IMG/VR virus record: IMGVR_UViG_3300008267_000246
Span: 1 to 29,765 of that record
Length of the DNA stretch: 29,765 nucleotides
Direction: 5' to 3' (one strand)
Source of the DNA: a virus
Shown piece after piece: positions 1 to 7,264 of this stretch (the stretch's first letter is position 1; each line of letters starts with the position of its first letter). Made by a program: the position numbers and the translations under genes. Below the pieces are notes generated by a model that was not told the DNA's origin, did no database searches, and saw only the letters and a program-made list of their open reading frames with translations.

Positions 1-1
1 C

Positions 2-448
2 TTTATTGACCGCATCGTTAAGGGCCAACAAGGCGGAATCTTAATTATCGACTACAAGACTTCCAAGAAAGAAAAGACTCGCATAGACCTGTCTCGGGAT
101 AAGCAGCTTATGGGGTATGCCTTCGCTGTCTCCCAGGAATTTAAGATCCCTCTAAGCGAAATCTGGTGCGCTCACTACTACCCTCTCACGGATAATCTTG
201 TATCCGTCAAATACCCTCAATCGTCAATCAATATGTGGCGCGAGAGGGAAATCAGCAAGGTCTGGAAGATCCGCAAGAAGAAGAAGGATGAGTTCCCAGC
301 CATGCAGAATCAGTTCTGCGAGTGGTGTGAGTATAAGCCTTTATGCACTGCTTTCAACGACAACTGCACTATTCAAACCAGACTTGAAGAGCAGGCAAAA
401 CTTAAGGCTCAGAAAGAAGCTGAAGCTCTGCCCAAGATTAATGGGTGA
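2..448 (+). CDS. PD-(D/E)XK nuclease, RecB/Cas4-like (5' truncated)
   Basis: The C-terminal 148 residues of a nuclease are visible; the frame is open from base 2, so the true start lies to the left of the window. Three signs place it in the RecB/Cas4 (PDDEXK_1) group: an acidic strand FIDRI, then IIDYKTSK carrying the D-x-K active-site pair (visible residues 17 and 19), then QLMGYA, which fits the Q-x3-Y motif. Near the C-terminus FCEWCEYKPLC gives three cysteines spaced C-x2-C-x5-C, as in iron-sulfur-cluster Cas4/AddB-type nucleases, where a fourth cysteine normally lies near the N-terminus, here out of view. The family cuts DNA ends in recombination or replication; a phage role in DNA processing is inferred. 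Base composition (about 46% GC, many AAG lysine codons) is richer than the DNA just to its right. It ends at a TGA inside the tail of the convergent minus-strand gene. Confidence 0.85.
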   Translation, partial: FIDRIVKGQQGGILIIDYKTSKKEKTRIDLSRDKQLMGYAFAVSQEFKIPLSEIWCAHYYPLTDNLVSVKYPQSSINMWREREISKVWKIRKKKKDEFPAMQNQFCEWCEYKPLCTAFNDNCTIQTRLEEQAKLKAQKEAEALPKING

Positions 449-711
449 TAAATCCTAACGTCGATAGCTTCAAAAAAATTGGATACTTGCTCGATGGAGT
501 ATCCGCACTTCTTCGACAAGTGCTTGATCAGAGAATCAATCTTTATTGGTTTTCTGTCTTTTAATGATTTTATAATCTTACTTTGAAATTCTTTTATGAA
601 CTTAGTACTGAATCTATATCTCCATTTATCTATAAATTCATCACTTAAAGTAAAGTTAATTAAATCAATAAAGTCTACAATATCAACATCTAAATTGCTC
701 ATATAATACAT
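409..711 (-). CDS. Small hypothetical phage protein, 100 aa, convergent with the nuclease gene
   Basis: This is a 100-codon minus-strand frame. I do not recognise the family. The product is lysine/isoleucine-rich and looks globular and mostly helical, with an acidic N-terminus, a basic middle (KIIKSLKDRKPIKIDSLIKH) and a C-terminal stretch GYSIEQVSNFFEAIDVRIYH that could be a small helical DNA- or protein-binding unit. No signal peptide or membrane segment is visible. Start at 711 or at a second ATG at 702; neither has a good Shine-Dalgarno. Its last 38-40 bases are antisense to the end of the nuclease gene, and its 3' third overlaps three hairpins at 481-539, one of which looks like an intrinsic terminator for this strand. 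GC is about 22% over 541-720 but about 45% over 481-540, so its C-terminal part may have been joined from other DNA. The AT-rich part has phage-like protein content, so I think it is real. Confidence 0.6.
   Translation of the reverse strand: MYYMSNLDVDIVDFIDLINFTLSDEFIDKWRYRFSTKFIKEFQSKIIKSLKDRKPIKIDSLIKHLSKKCGYSIEQVSNFFEAIDVRIYHPLILGRASASF
473..504 (-). terminator. Possible intrinsic terminator for the minus strand
   Basis: Read on the minus strand, the 7-bp hairpin 504-481 is followed at once by AATTTTTTT, the layout of a Rho-independent terminator. The problem is its place: it lies inside the coding frame, about 60 bases before the minus-strand stop codon at 409-411. A transcript ending here would cut off the last 20 or so codons. 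It may be partial, or chance. Confidence 0.25.
481..539. repeat. Three contiguous perfect hairpins
   Basis: Three inverted repeats follow each other almost without gaps. The first has a 7-bp stem, GGATACT (481-487) with AGTATCC (498-504), and a 10-base loop. The second has a 6-bp stem, GCACTT (505-510) with AAGTGC (518-523), and a 7-base loop. The third has a 5-bp stem, TTGAT (524-528) with ATCAA (535-539), and a 6-base loop. They lie just beyond the nuclease stop codon, inside the convergent gene, and end where GC content drops sharply. They could act in termination between convergent genes or mark a recombination junction. Confidence 0.6.
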
Positions 712-770
712 ATTAGAGAGGACTTTTAATAAATTTAAATGTCTATTTTAAATATTTCAAAGATGTTACA
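712..770. promoter_or_regulatory. Divergent intergenic gap with likely promoters
   Basis: A 59-base, very AT-rich gap lies between the starts of the minus-strand gene and the rightward gene block. It is the only divergent junction in the window, so promoters for both directions are expected here. On the minus strand TTGAAA (760-755), a 17-base spacer and TAAATT (737-732) make a fair sigma-70-like candidate about 20 bases before the 711 start. For the plus strand I see only repeated TTTAAAT/TTTTAAATA tracts and no clear box; T4-type TATAAATA is absent. Confidence 0.3.
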
Positions 771-1211
771 ATGATCAGGATCCCATTCTTAAATAAAAGT
801 ACAGCAGAAATAAAAAAGTACATTGAAGAGAATGAGGAAGATCCTGATGATCCAGCCGTTAAATATCACTACAAATCTTTTACTAAATCAGTAAAATTAC
901 TTGTTCCCGGTGAGATAATTCAATTAAGTTATCTTGGGAGTGGTGCAAAGACTGTATTGATAGCAGCCACAGAACGGGGTCCTCTAGGTAACTTTGTGTC
1001 TACCCGAGACAATGATTTGCTATGCTGCTTTGATATAAATGAAGAGTCTTTCTTATTTAAAATAATATTAAAGTTATTCCATAAGAAACAGAACAGGTGC
1101 GCTTATAAGCTAATGCCCAGTTTTTTAAAGTATGTGTTTGGGCTGAGTGCATTTAAAACGCTAGATATTTCTAAGATAAGTTCTGTATATCTTCTAATTA
1201 AGAAGCAATAA
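771..1211 (+). CDS. Hypothetical phage protein, 146 aa
   Basis: This is the first gene of the rightward structural block. I do not recognise the family. The N-terminus is charged (KKYIEENEEDPDDP). The central part, roughly residues 45-90, reads as a small beta-rich unit (VPGEIIQLSYLGSGAKTVLI, then NDLLCCFDI). The C-terminal half is hydrophobic and basic. There is no signal peptide. Its place directly before the tape-measure-like gene is where many phages put tail assembly chaperones, but length and content do not clearly match one and no frameshift extension is visible, so this is only position-based. The ATG at 771 has no Shine-Dalgarno. A 22-base gap separates it from the next start. Confidence 0.7.
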   Translation: MIRIPFLNKSTAEIKKYIEENEEDPDDPAVKYHYKSFTKSVKLLVPGEIIQLSYLGSGAKTVLIAATERGPLGNFVSTRDNDLLCCFDINEESFLFKIILKLFHKKQNRCAYKLMPSFLKYVFGLSAFKTLDISKISSVYLLIKKQ

Positions 1212-1233
1212 TAAGTATATACGGTAGACTAAA

Positions 1234-2913
1234 ATGACAAGCATCCCCCCTCCAAATAGAGACCCTTCCCTTAGAGTAATGGGTTCTTTGATAGCCCAAA
1301 TGCGCCAATTAAACAGGCATTTGATGGATCAAAGAAATGCTACAAGATCTTTTCAAAATAATTTTAATACGTTTGTAACTAATAGCAGAGATTTCTTTAG
1401 GGATTGGAGAGGGCTAGTCCCAGGGGGCGGGGCTGGAGGAGGTGGCGGTGGCGGCGGTGGTGGGCCTTCTGTAACTGGAACCGCGCCCCCTCCACCCCCA
1501 GATCCACAAGACAAGGTAAGCCCAGTTTTCCAAATGTTCATGTCATTTGGAAATCAACTTATCCAAAATGTTAAAAAGATGGATGAGTTGCAAGCCAGAG
1601 CTATGGCTTCAAATACCACATTGCAAAAGATGGACATTCCAAATGTTGGAGTAAGAATGTCCAAACTAGCAACTGAGATACTAGATTTACGAGAAGTTGG
1701 ATTTAAAAACTTAGATATTACTACAATGAGATTGATTGGTACAATGAAAATGACCAATCAAGGGACTCAATCGTTACAAGGATTCCTAGCCAATACATCT
1801 TTGAGTTTGAGACTCAATACGACGCAAGTACAGGACATGGCTAGAAGGCTTTCAGACAATGCTGTGGCTTATGGAATGAGTCAGCAGAAGATGTTTGAGG
1901 CAGTCAATTCATTAGCTCAATCTGTTCAAACAGCTTCCTTGTTAGGGAAAGGATCTCAAACGGCAGAGGCTTTAGGAGAAGTCGCTGCTATGATTGGTGA
2001 TAGAGCGACCAAAGAGCTTGGAGTAGTAGCTGATTTCTTAACTGGTATTGGTAATGAATCGAATGCAATGATTGCTGGGATATTCAGCAACTACGATAAG
2101 TTTTTAGATGTCTCTAAAGAAGATCAAACAAGACTTACCTTAGGGGCTATAAGAACTTTCAATAACACATTCCGGCAAATGACCGCTGGGTATGGCACAG
2201 GGTCTGCGGGAAGAAGAGCGGCAGCAGCGATAGCAGAGCAATTTGGTGGAATGCAAAATGTAAGAGCGTTCCAAGCAGTAGAAGCCGCGCTAGATGACTC
2301 AGCTAAAAAGACTAGCGAGAACAGTCAAAATCTTGCCTTATTAAAAACCGCTGAAGAGCAGTATGCAAATGCAATGGAAAGATCTGCTGCTGCGCTAGAA
2401 TCAATTGTGCAGAAATTTTCTCCGGCTGGCGTAGGCACTGTAGGGGCTGTCGGGGGTGGACTAGCCACAGTAGCAGGGGGTATAGGTGCTGGAGTTATAC
2501 TAAGACAACTTCTTAGAAGAGTTGGAATTGGAGCGGCTACTGGGGCAACTACTGGTTTAATGGGAGGTCCTTTAGGGGCAGCTTTGGGAGCCGTGGTTGG
2601 AATCGGAAGCACTCTTTGGGGTATAAGTGATATCATGACAGCGGTTAGAGATGCCTCAAAGAAAACAGAAGATGAATCCAGGAAGACTAATGAATTACTA
2701 GATCCAAACAAAGATAATTTACAAACAAGAAGAACTAACAGTCTTTTAGATATTTTAAATACAATGGTGCAAACCCTTAATCCACAGGCCGACACAACGT
2801 CAAAAGAATCATTAGCTATTCAAAAAGAAATGGTTCTTCAACTACAGGCAGTAAACACTAACATAGCCACTAAAGGTATCTCTCAACCTGCGGGATTTGT
2901 TTTAACGAGGTAA
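1234..2913 (+). CDS. Putative tail tape-measure protein, 559 aa
   Basis: Likely tail length determinant/internal tail protein; assigned from position and architecture, not from a catalytic motif. Residues 1-60 are polar and Arg/Gln-rich. Residues 64-77 are a near-pure glycine run followed by five prolines at 85-89, a flexible linker. Residues 90-395 are rich in Ala, Gln, Leu, Met and Asn and look helical. Residues 399-467 are a Gly/Ala-rich hydrophobic stretch (GTVGAVGGGLATVAGGIG, later GLMGGPLGAALGAVVGIG) able to span membranes, as in many tape-measure proteins. The C-terminus is polar helical again. The gene sits just before tube-cap, LysM and hub genes, the usual tape-measure slot in PBSX-like modules. 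At about 0.15 nm per residue it would set a tail near 80 nm if all were helical. Another internal or pore-forming tail protein is possible. Confidence 0.6.
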   Translation: MTSIPPPNRDPSLRVMGSLIAQMRQLNRHLMDQRNATRSFQNNFNTFVTNSRDFFRDWRGLVPGGGAGGGGGGGGGGPSVTGTAPPPPPDPQDKVSPVFQMFMSFGNQLIQNVKKMDELQARAMASNTTLQKMDIPNVGVRMSKLATEILDLREVGFKNLDITTMRLIGTMKMTNQGTQSLQGFLANTSLSLRLNTTQVQDMARRLSDNAVAYGMSQQKMFEAVNSLAQSVQTASLLGKGSQTAEALGEVAAMIGDRATKELGVVADFLTGIGNESNAMIAGIFSNYDKFLDVSKEDQTRLTLGAIRTFNNTFRQMTAGYGTGSAGRRAAAAIAEQFGGMQNVRAFQAVEAALDDSAKKTSENSQNLALLKTAEEQYANAMERSAAALESIVQKFSPAGVGTVGAVGGGLATVAGGIGAGVILRQLLRRVGIGAATGATTGLMGGPLGAALGAVVGIGSTLWGISDIMTAVRDASKKTEDESRKTNELLDPNKDNLQTRRTNSLLDILNTMVQTLNPQADTTSKESLAIQKEMVLQLQAVNTNIATKGISQPAGFVLTR

Positions 2914-2916
2914 TAT

Positions 2917-4224
2917 ATGCTCTTCGGTCAAAAAGAAGTTACATTTTCTCCCAGATTACTACCAGAGAGATCTTATCTCTATTACAAGTACCCCCAAAGA
3001 TCTTCCGACAGGTCGATTGAATTTTATTTTCCAATACTTGAAAATATTGAAATCTCTGAGTCTCAAAGACCTAACTTAGGAGTTTATGATATTCTCGGCA
3101 GATCAGGAAACTTATTCTCATACCATGGATCTAAATCAAGAGAATTTTCTCTTAGATTTTTTATAACACTTCCAAATTTAATAGACCATATTAATAACGT
3201 AGGATTAAACGCACAATTTTCGGATCACTTTAGATATTTCTATAGTGAAAGAGATTTTGAGAAGAGAAAGTTTTTTGTAAGATCTGATAGAAATAGTGAG
3301 TATGGCCCACAACAATTAAATGGTGAATCTGTCACAGCAGGGAATAGGGATGGAGTAAATTATTATAACGAAAGCTTATCAAAATACAGCAGCTTTCTAC
3401 CTCCGGCAAATGAACTAGACTCTATCCTAGAACAACTTAGTCAATTTACAAATGCACTAAAAATTCCTGTTTTTGAAAACCCAGCACAAATACTAAATTT
3501 ATTTAAAAAAGAAAGACCGCGAGTTTTAAAAAATGCAATAAGTTATTTTATGTTATTAATAAATGTTGTTAGAACTTCTACTGTTAACAACTCTTCAAAC
3601 ACTAGCCTAAGCCCTCCAACTATTTACATAAATCATGGGACAATGTATAACAATATTCCCTGCGTTTGCACCAACTATAGTTTAAGAGTAGTTTCTGAAA
3701 ACGGTTATGAATTAAAGAATATGAATCCAAGAAGAGTAGAGGTTACTTTAAATTTATCAGAAAATAGAACTGGTAATTTTGGACAATTTATACCTTGGAC
3801 AACTGTAAAAACTGACTTAACTTCAGCAGAAAATCTAGCTGGTTGGGAAGCGATCATTTCTAATAGAACAATGGATCCTTGGAACTCTACTTTCGGAGAG
3901 TATGATACTGATCTTACAAATGTGGCGGCTTGGGAAAAACAAGAAGAAGAGAGTCGTCAAAAAGCTATAGAAGGTTCAAAAGCTTTCTCTCAGTCAAAAA
4001 TAAACAGAGGAAAATTGTCTAATGATGAATTATTAGGAATAGCATCTGAAGAGTCAATTCGTGAAACTGTCGAGGAGCAACGCACTATTCTTGAGGCTCA
4101 AGGCTACGGAAGCTTAACCAGCGCGCAAATTGACGAGATTGGAAGGACTGCTCCGCTTTCAACTGAAGGGAGAATTACTCCTACTACAGGGCCTTACGAT
4201 TCCAGAAATAATACGACTATATAA
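2917..4224 (+). CDS. Tail-tube cap / baseplate hub adaptor-like protein, 435 aa
   Basis: Probably caps the tail tube and joins it to the hub (role of T4 gp48/gp54 or the first part of PBSX XkdP). The visible pattern is LGRSGNLFSYHGSKSREFSL at about residues 60-80, then a long middle, then PPTIYINHGTMYNNIPCVCT followed by NPRRVEVTLNLSE at about 228-280. This resembles the two halves of a tube-like fold in such adaptors: a graded R-x-x-x-x-Y-x-G-x-x-R motif, then P-x-x-Y-I-x-x-G...P. The last 120 residues are polar, charged and probably extended. A GAGG at 2907-2910 lies 6 bases before the ATG, one of the few reasonable Shine-Dalgarno sites here. The gene follows the tape-measure-like gene by 3 bases. 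Assignment rests on pattern and context. Confidence 0.55.
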   Translation: MLFGQKEVTFSPRLLPERSYLYYKYPQRSSDRSIEFYFPILENIEISESQRPNLGVYDILGRSGNLFSYHGSKSREFSLRFFITLPNLIDHINNVGLNAQFSDHFRYFYSERDFEKRKFFVRSDRNSEYGPQQLNGESVTAGNRDGVNYYNESLSKYSSFLPPANELDSILEQLSQFTNALKIPVFENPAQILNLFKKERPRVLKNAISYFMLLINVVRTSTVNNSSNTSLSPPTIYINHGTMYNNIPCVCTNYSLRVVSENGYELKNMNPRRVEVTLNLSENRTGNFGQFIPWTTVKTDLTSAENLAGWEAIISNRTMDPWNSTFGEYDTDLTNVAAWEKQEEESRQKAIEGSKAFSQSKINRGKLSNDELLGIASEESIRETVEEQRTILEAQGYGSLTSAQIDEIGRTAPLSTEGRITPTTGPYDSRNNTTI

Positions 4225-4226
4225 CA

Positions 4227-4280
4227 ATGAAGAGGACCCGCAAATTGTACCTTTTTAATTTATTTGTAAGAGGAATCTAA
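4227..4280 (+). CDS. Possible 17-aa basic mini-gene
   Basis: A tiny frame fills the whole gap between the tube-cap and LysM genes. It starts at ATG 4227, two bases after the previous stop, and its TAA shares the A of the next ATG (TAATG, the same junction as at 11591-11595). It would encode MKRTRKLYLFNLFVRGI, a basic-hydrophobic peptide. No Shine-Dalgarno precedes it, but the following gene's site (4268-4274) lies inside it, so it could couple translation. It could equally be chance. Confidence 0.25.
   Translation: MKRTRKLYLFNLFVRGI
4268..4274 (+). promoter_or_regulatory. Strong Shine-Dalgarno for the LysM/gp53-like gene
   Basis: AAGAGGA ends 5 bases before the ATG at 4280. It stands out because most start codons in this window have no purine-rich site, and it fixes the start of the 95-aa gene. 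Confidence 0.7.
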
Positions 4281-4567
4281 TGGCATATATTAATCATTAC
4301 AGGCTTGGCGGTGGGATAGTAAGTCACAAAGGTAAAAACATCTTTATTTCAGATAACGCAACTTTAACTGATTATTTAAAGACTTTAGAATCTATGAAAG
4401 TTGACGCAGTGATCATTCCTGCTGGCTATGAGCACAGACCAGATCTTATTTCAGATCTATTCTACGGCACTGTGACGAAAGACTGGCTAATAATGATGTT
4501 TAATAATATTAAAGATCCATTTCAAGAATTGAATGTTGGTGATAAGTTATTACTGCCTAAACTATAA
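4280..4567 (+). CDS. LysM-like baseplate protein, gp53/tail protein X type, 95 aa
   Basis: This is a small baseplate component that would bind the hub or wedge. The C-terminal half, residues about 53-95, reads RPDLISDLFYGTVTKDWLIM, then NNIKDPFQELNVGDKLLLP. That is the LysM-like pattern of T4 gp53, tail protein X and the C-terminal part of PBSX XkdP: R-x-D/E, a Y-G pair, a W in the following helix, an N-x-x-x-D-P turn, then G-D-x-L-x-x-P. The N-terminal half (residues 1-50) is a beta-rich extension. In phage tails this fold works structurally, not as a peptidoglycan hydrolase. With the preceding gene it appears to split what is one protein in PBSX. It has a good ribosome-binding site. Confident in the fold, less so in whether it serves in wedge or hub. 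Confidence 0.8.
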   Translation: MAYINHYRLGGGIVSHKGKNIFISDNATLTDYLKTLESMKVDAVIIPAGYEHRPDLISDLFYGTVTKDWLIMMFNNIKDPFQELNVGDKLLLPKL

Positions 4568-4574
4568 TTAAGTC

Positions 4575-7262
4575 ATGTCTAAGATACTTACTCCAGGTGT
4601 ATTTATAACCAATAATTTTGAAGTAGCTAGGGATATGTTTGCATCTTATTCAGATGTAGAACAAATACCCCCATCAGATGATTATTTAGTAATTACAAGT
4701 AAAACAAATAAGTATCTACAATCATTAGAATATTCTATAAATTTTGATAATGAAAATAATCCAAGTTTAACATTAGAATTCTTAGATACTGATGGAAATT
4801 TTGAACAAGTATTTTCTATGCATAGATCAAATACTGTGTTTAAAATGATGCAGCGTAGATTGTCTGATCAACGAGCAAGAACCGTCAATATAAACTCATC
4901 AGGAGTTGGATTATCCGAAGCAACTCTTGTTGATGAGTTTGAGTATGCTAATCAATTTAATAAAATATTTGTTGCATTTGGAACTGATAGTTCACTCTCC
5001 AACTGGAGTGATGTTCTTACTTTTTATCTAAACAAAACAAACATTGATATATCTAATGGGCTAAGAAAATATATCTTTAAATTTTTTGCATCAAACGATT
5101 CTGTCCTTAGGCCAAAACTAGTTTTTAACTTAAATGATCCGAACCCTTCAAGAGAATTCGTATTTACTGATAGCATTGATGAATTCTTAGTTTCAATACC
5201 AATTGACTCCAGCACGTTTTCTAAAGATACTTTAATAAATGTAATTTATCGTATAGTTAAAAAATATTTAAGTATTCTTACAGCTACCCCAGAAAAAAAT
5301 ATTATCGGCATCTTACCTAAGATTCAACGCTCAGACCCTGGTGCTATACCTGGGATTGAAAATAGACTGTCTAATATTAATTTAAACGATGTTGATTTAT
5401 CTGTATTTGGAATAAGCTTAGAGAGTTATTATACAAATTTGTTAGCTAGAAGTCAAAGACAAGTAATTCCACCTGGAACAACCCCGAGGCCGGGAGCTAT
5501 GGATGCGGAGATAGAAGCTAACAGCGGATCTAAAACCGGAGATGCATATATTATTAGATGTAAAAATAATCCATCTTCAGAAATACATCCAGCTTTTCCA
5601 AACTTCTATCAACCTTTGAACAAATTAAATATAGCATTAAAAAGTGTTTTAGGCACTGCTGATAATTTTGTAGTTGTACAAGAAAATAATTTAAAACTGT
5701 TATCACTTTGGAAGCAGTGGGGATTGATTGACTCGGCAAACGACAAGTGCATAATATTTGGACTGGAGCAAATGATTAGTGAGTATCTTTACAGAAATTA
5801 CATTCCTGTAGGATCAGCAGAAACTAACAAAACATTTGAAGAGTATATAAGTAATATTACAAATGAATTTACCCCTACTCTTCAAATATACGGAGAGGGC
5901 GACGAACTTTACAGCAAGGACGGCGATTTAAAAACTAATGTTGCTGAAATTCTTTTAGATAAGGAATACGGTATTAGTTTCTTAAAAACTGTTTCAAGGG
6001 GAAAAACATCTTCTAATTTTTTTGAACAAACTAATTTAGATGAGTTGTCTTTAAATCAAGATGCTGATTCAAGGTTTACAAATTTTTTCAGAAATAGCGA
6101 CTTCTTAAAATTATTTGATATACCAGTATTCACTAACAATTTAAAAAATTCAAACATATTAAATATTCAATTTACAAACAGTGAAGTTTATTTGATGGGA
6201 ATGAAGCTAGCAATTGATTCTAATTTTGCAAAAGCATATGTCGCATCTATTAATAAAAATGTTGATCAGGTAAATATCGAAGGACTAAATCTTAGATCTA
6301 TATTTGATGAATATAAAAAACTACTAGACGAAATTAATCCAGACCAATTACAAAAATTAAAAGAAGTTCTAATGTATCAATTGTATCTTGCTAAAGAACA
6401 AAAAAGAACTCCTCCTAGAAGTAATATAACTAAAAAAGATGTAAGCAATCAAGTTGCAGAAGAACTTCAAGGTAAGTTTGCTGAGTTACAAAATACAATA
6501 TTTAATAATCAAAATCTAATAGAATTTTTAACTAGCATAAAACCTGAACCTGTCATTGTGTTAGATAGAATTGATATCGAAGGTAAAGGGGGGTTCCGTG
6601 TGATGGAGTCCATGGATGAAGTTCATAAAAGATTAAAAACTAAGTTTAAAAGAGTAATTCCAAAACAAGAAATTAAAGAAGTAATTAAAAGATTTGAAAA
6701 GTTAGTAATATTTGCACAAAATTTAATCTTAAAAAACGGAGGAGATTTTAATACCAACGAAGTTCTTTTAGGCACAGCCATACTAAACCTACAATCAAAT
6801 TATGATTCTGATAATTTAGCTTTTTATAGACTAAACGAAGATAAGAGAATAGAATCTGTTCTTTCTTTTGTTAACACATTATTTAATATTTTTGATATAA
6901 AAACTTTAGACTCTAAAGATCTTCCAGACGGAGTTGTATTCAAACCAAAAGAATTTGGACTTTATCAAGAAAACATTGCCTCAGAGTTATGGAAGCATTT
7001 AAATAATCAAGTTATAAAGCTTAGTATTAAGACTTTACCATTTTTTCATCTTTCAACTTTAAGATTGGTGAACTTTAAACCTTGCTTTTTATTCTCTAAG
7101 CAAGTGACACCAATCAACCCTAATTCAAATTCAATATCTAATAATTTAGACTTTTTCTCTGGCGTATATAATATAGCAGCGATTAAGCACGTTATTAATA
7201 CCAGAGAGTGCTATTCTCAGTTTATGTTGGTAAAGACAAACGGAAATGCTTACGCATTATAA
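4575..7262 (+). CDS. Baseplate hub protein, gp27/gpD/XkdQ-like but enlarged, 895 aa
   Basis: Probable hub forming the ring that holds the spike and continues the tail tube. The N-terminus (YLQSLEYSINFDNENNPSLT, about residues 47-70) matches the first beta-barrel of hub proteins. The C-terminus, about residues 858-888, has FFSGVYNIAAIKHVINTREC followed by a final strand, resembling the G-x-Y-x-I-x-x-x-x-H...F hub ending. Between them lie several hundred extra residues, including helical, probably coiled segments near 575-615 and 690-725. T4 gp27 is about 390 residues and XkdQ about 325, so this is more than twice as long. It sits between the LysM and spike genes, the expected order. The ATG at 4575 lacks a Shine-Dalgarno; the previous stop continues into TAATTAAG. 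The DNA is among the most AT-rich in the window. Confidence 0.6.
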   Translation: MSKILTPGVFITNNFEVARDMFASYSDVEQIPPSDDYLVITSKTNKYLQSLEYSINFDNENNPSLTLEFLDTDGNFEQVFSMHRSNTVFKMMQRRLSDQRARTVNINSSGVGLSEATLVDEFEYANQFNKIFVAFGTDSSLSNWSDVLTFYLNKTNIDISNGLRKYIFKFFASNDSVLRPKLVFNLNDPNPSREFVFTDSIDEFLVSIPIDSSTFSKDTLINVIYRIVKKYLSILTATPEKNIIGILPKIQRSDPGAIPGIENRLSNINLNDVDLSVFGISLESYYTNLLARSQRQVIPPGTTPRPGAMDAEIEANSGSKTGDAYIIRCKNNPSSEIHPAFPNFYQPLNKLNIALKSVLGTADNFVVVQENNLKLLSLWKQWGLIDSANDKCIIFGLEQMISEYLYRNYIPVGSAETNKTFEEYISNITNEFTPTLQIYGEGDELYSKDGDLKTNVAEILLDKEYGISFLKTVSRGKTSSNFFEQTNLDELSLNQDADSRFTNFFRNSDFLKLFDIPVFTNNLKNSNILNIQFTNSEVYLMGMKLAIDSNFAKAYVASINKNVDQVNIEGLNLRSIFDEYKKLLDEINPDQLQKLKEVLMYQLYLAKEQKRTPPRSNITKKDVSNQVAEELQGKFAELQNTIFNNQNLIEFLTSIKPEPVIVLDRIDIEGKGGFRVMESMDEVHKRLKTKFKRVIPKQEIKEVIKRFEKLVIFAQNLILKNGGDFNTNEVLLGTAILNLQSNYDSDNLAFYRLNEDKRIESVLSFVNTLFNIFDIKTLDSKDLPDGVVFKPKEFGLYQENIASELWKHLNNQVIKLSIKTLPFFHLSTLRLVNFKPCFLFSKQVTPINPNSNSISNNLDFFSGVYNIAAIKHVINTRECYSQFMLVKTNGNAYAL

Positions 7263-7264
7263 TT

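Noticed and set aside
198-458. Second plus-strand frame within the nuclease region
   Set aside because: Arg/Ser-rich shadow of the nuclease frame, which has clear conserved motifs.
739-774. 11-codon frame before the 146-aa gene, ending in an ATGA overlap
   Set aside because: Very short, in an AT-rich promoter gap, without a ribosome-binding site; could be a leader peptide but nothing supports it beyond the overlap.
1353-1541. Minus-strand frame with a proline run
   Set aside because: It is the antisense of the glycine run in the tape-measure-like gene; its content follows from that codon pattern.
2325-2795. Minus-strand frame of 156 codons
   Set aside because: Antisense of the Gly/Ala-rich part of the tape-measure-like gene; low complexity Pro/Ala/Val product and no start signal.
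2965-2985. Palindrome AGAGAT-CTT-ATCTCT
   Set aside because: Short, inside coding sequence, at no functional boundary.
7208-7264. Upstream start for the spike gene
   Set aside because: Would overlap the hub gene by 55 bases and add a basic leader; the ATG at 7265 directly follows the hub stop in the TATAATTATG context shared with another gene.
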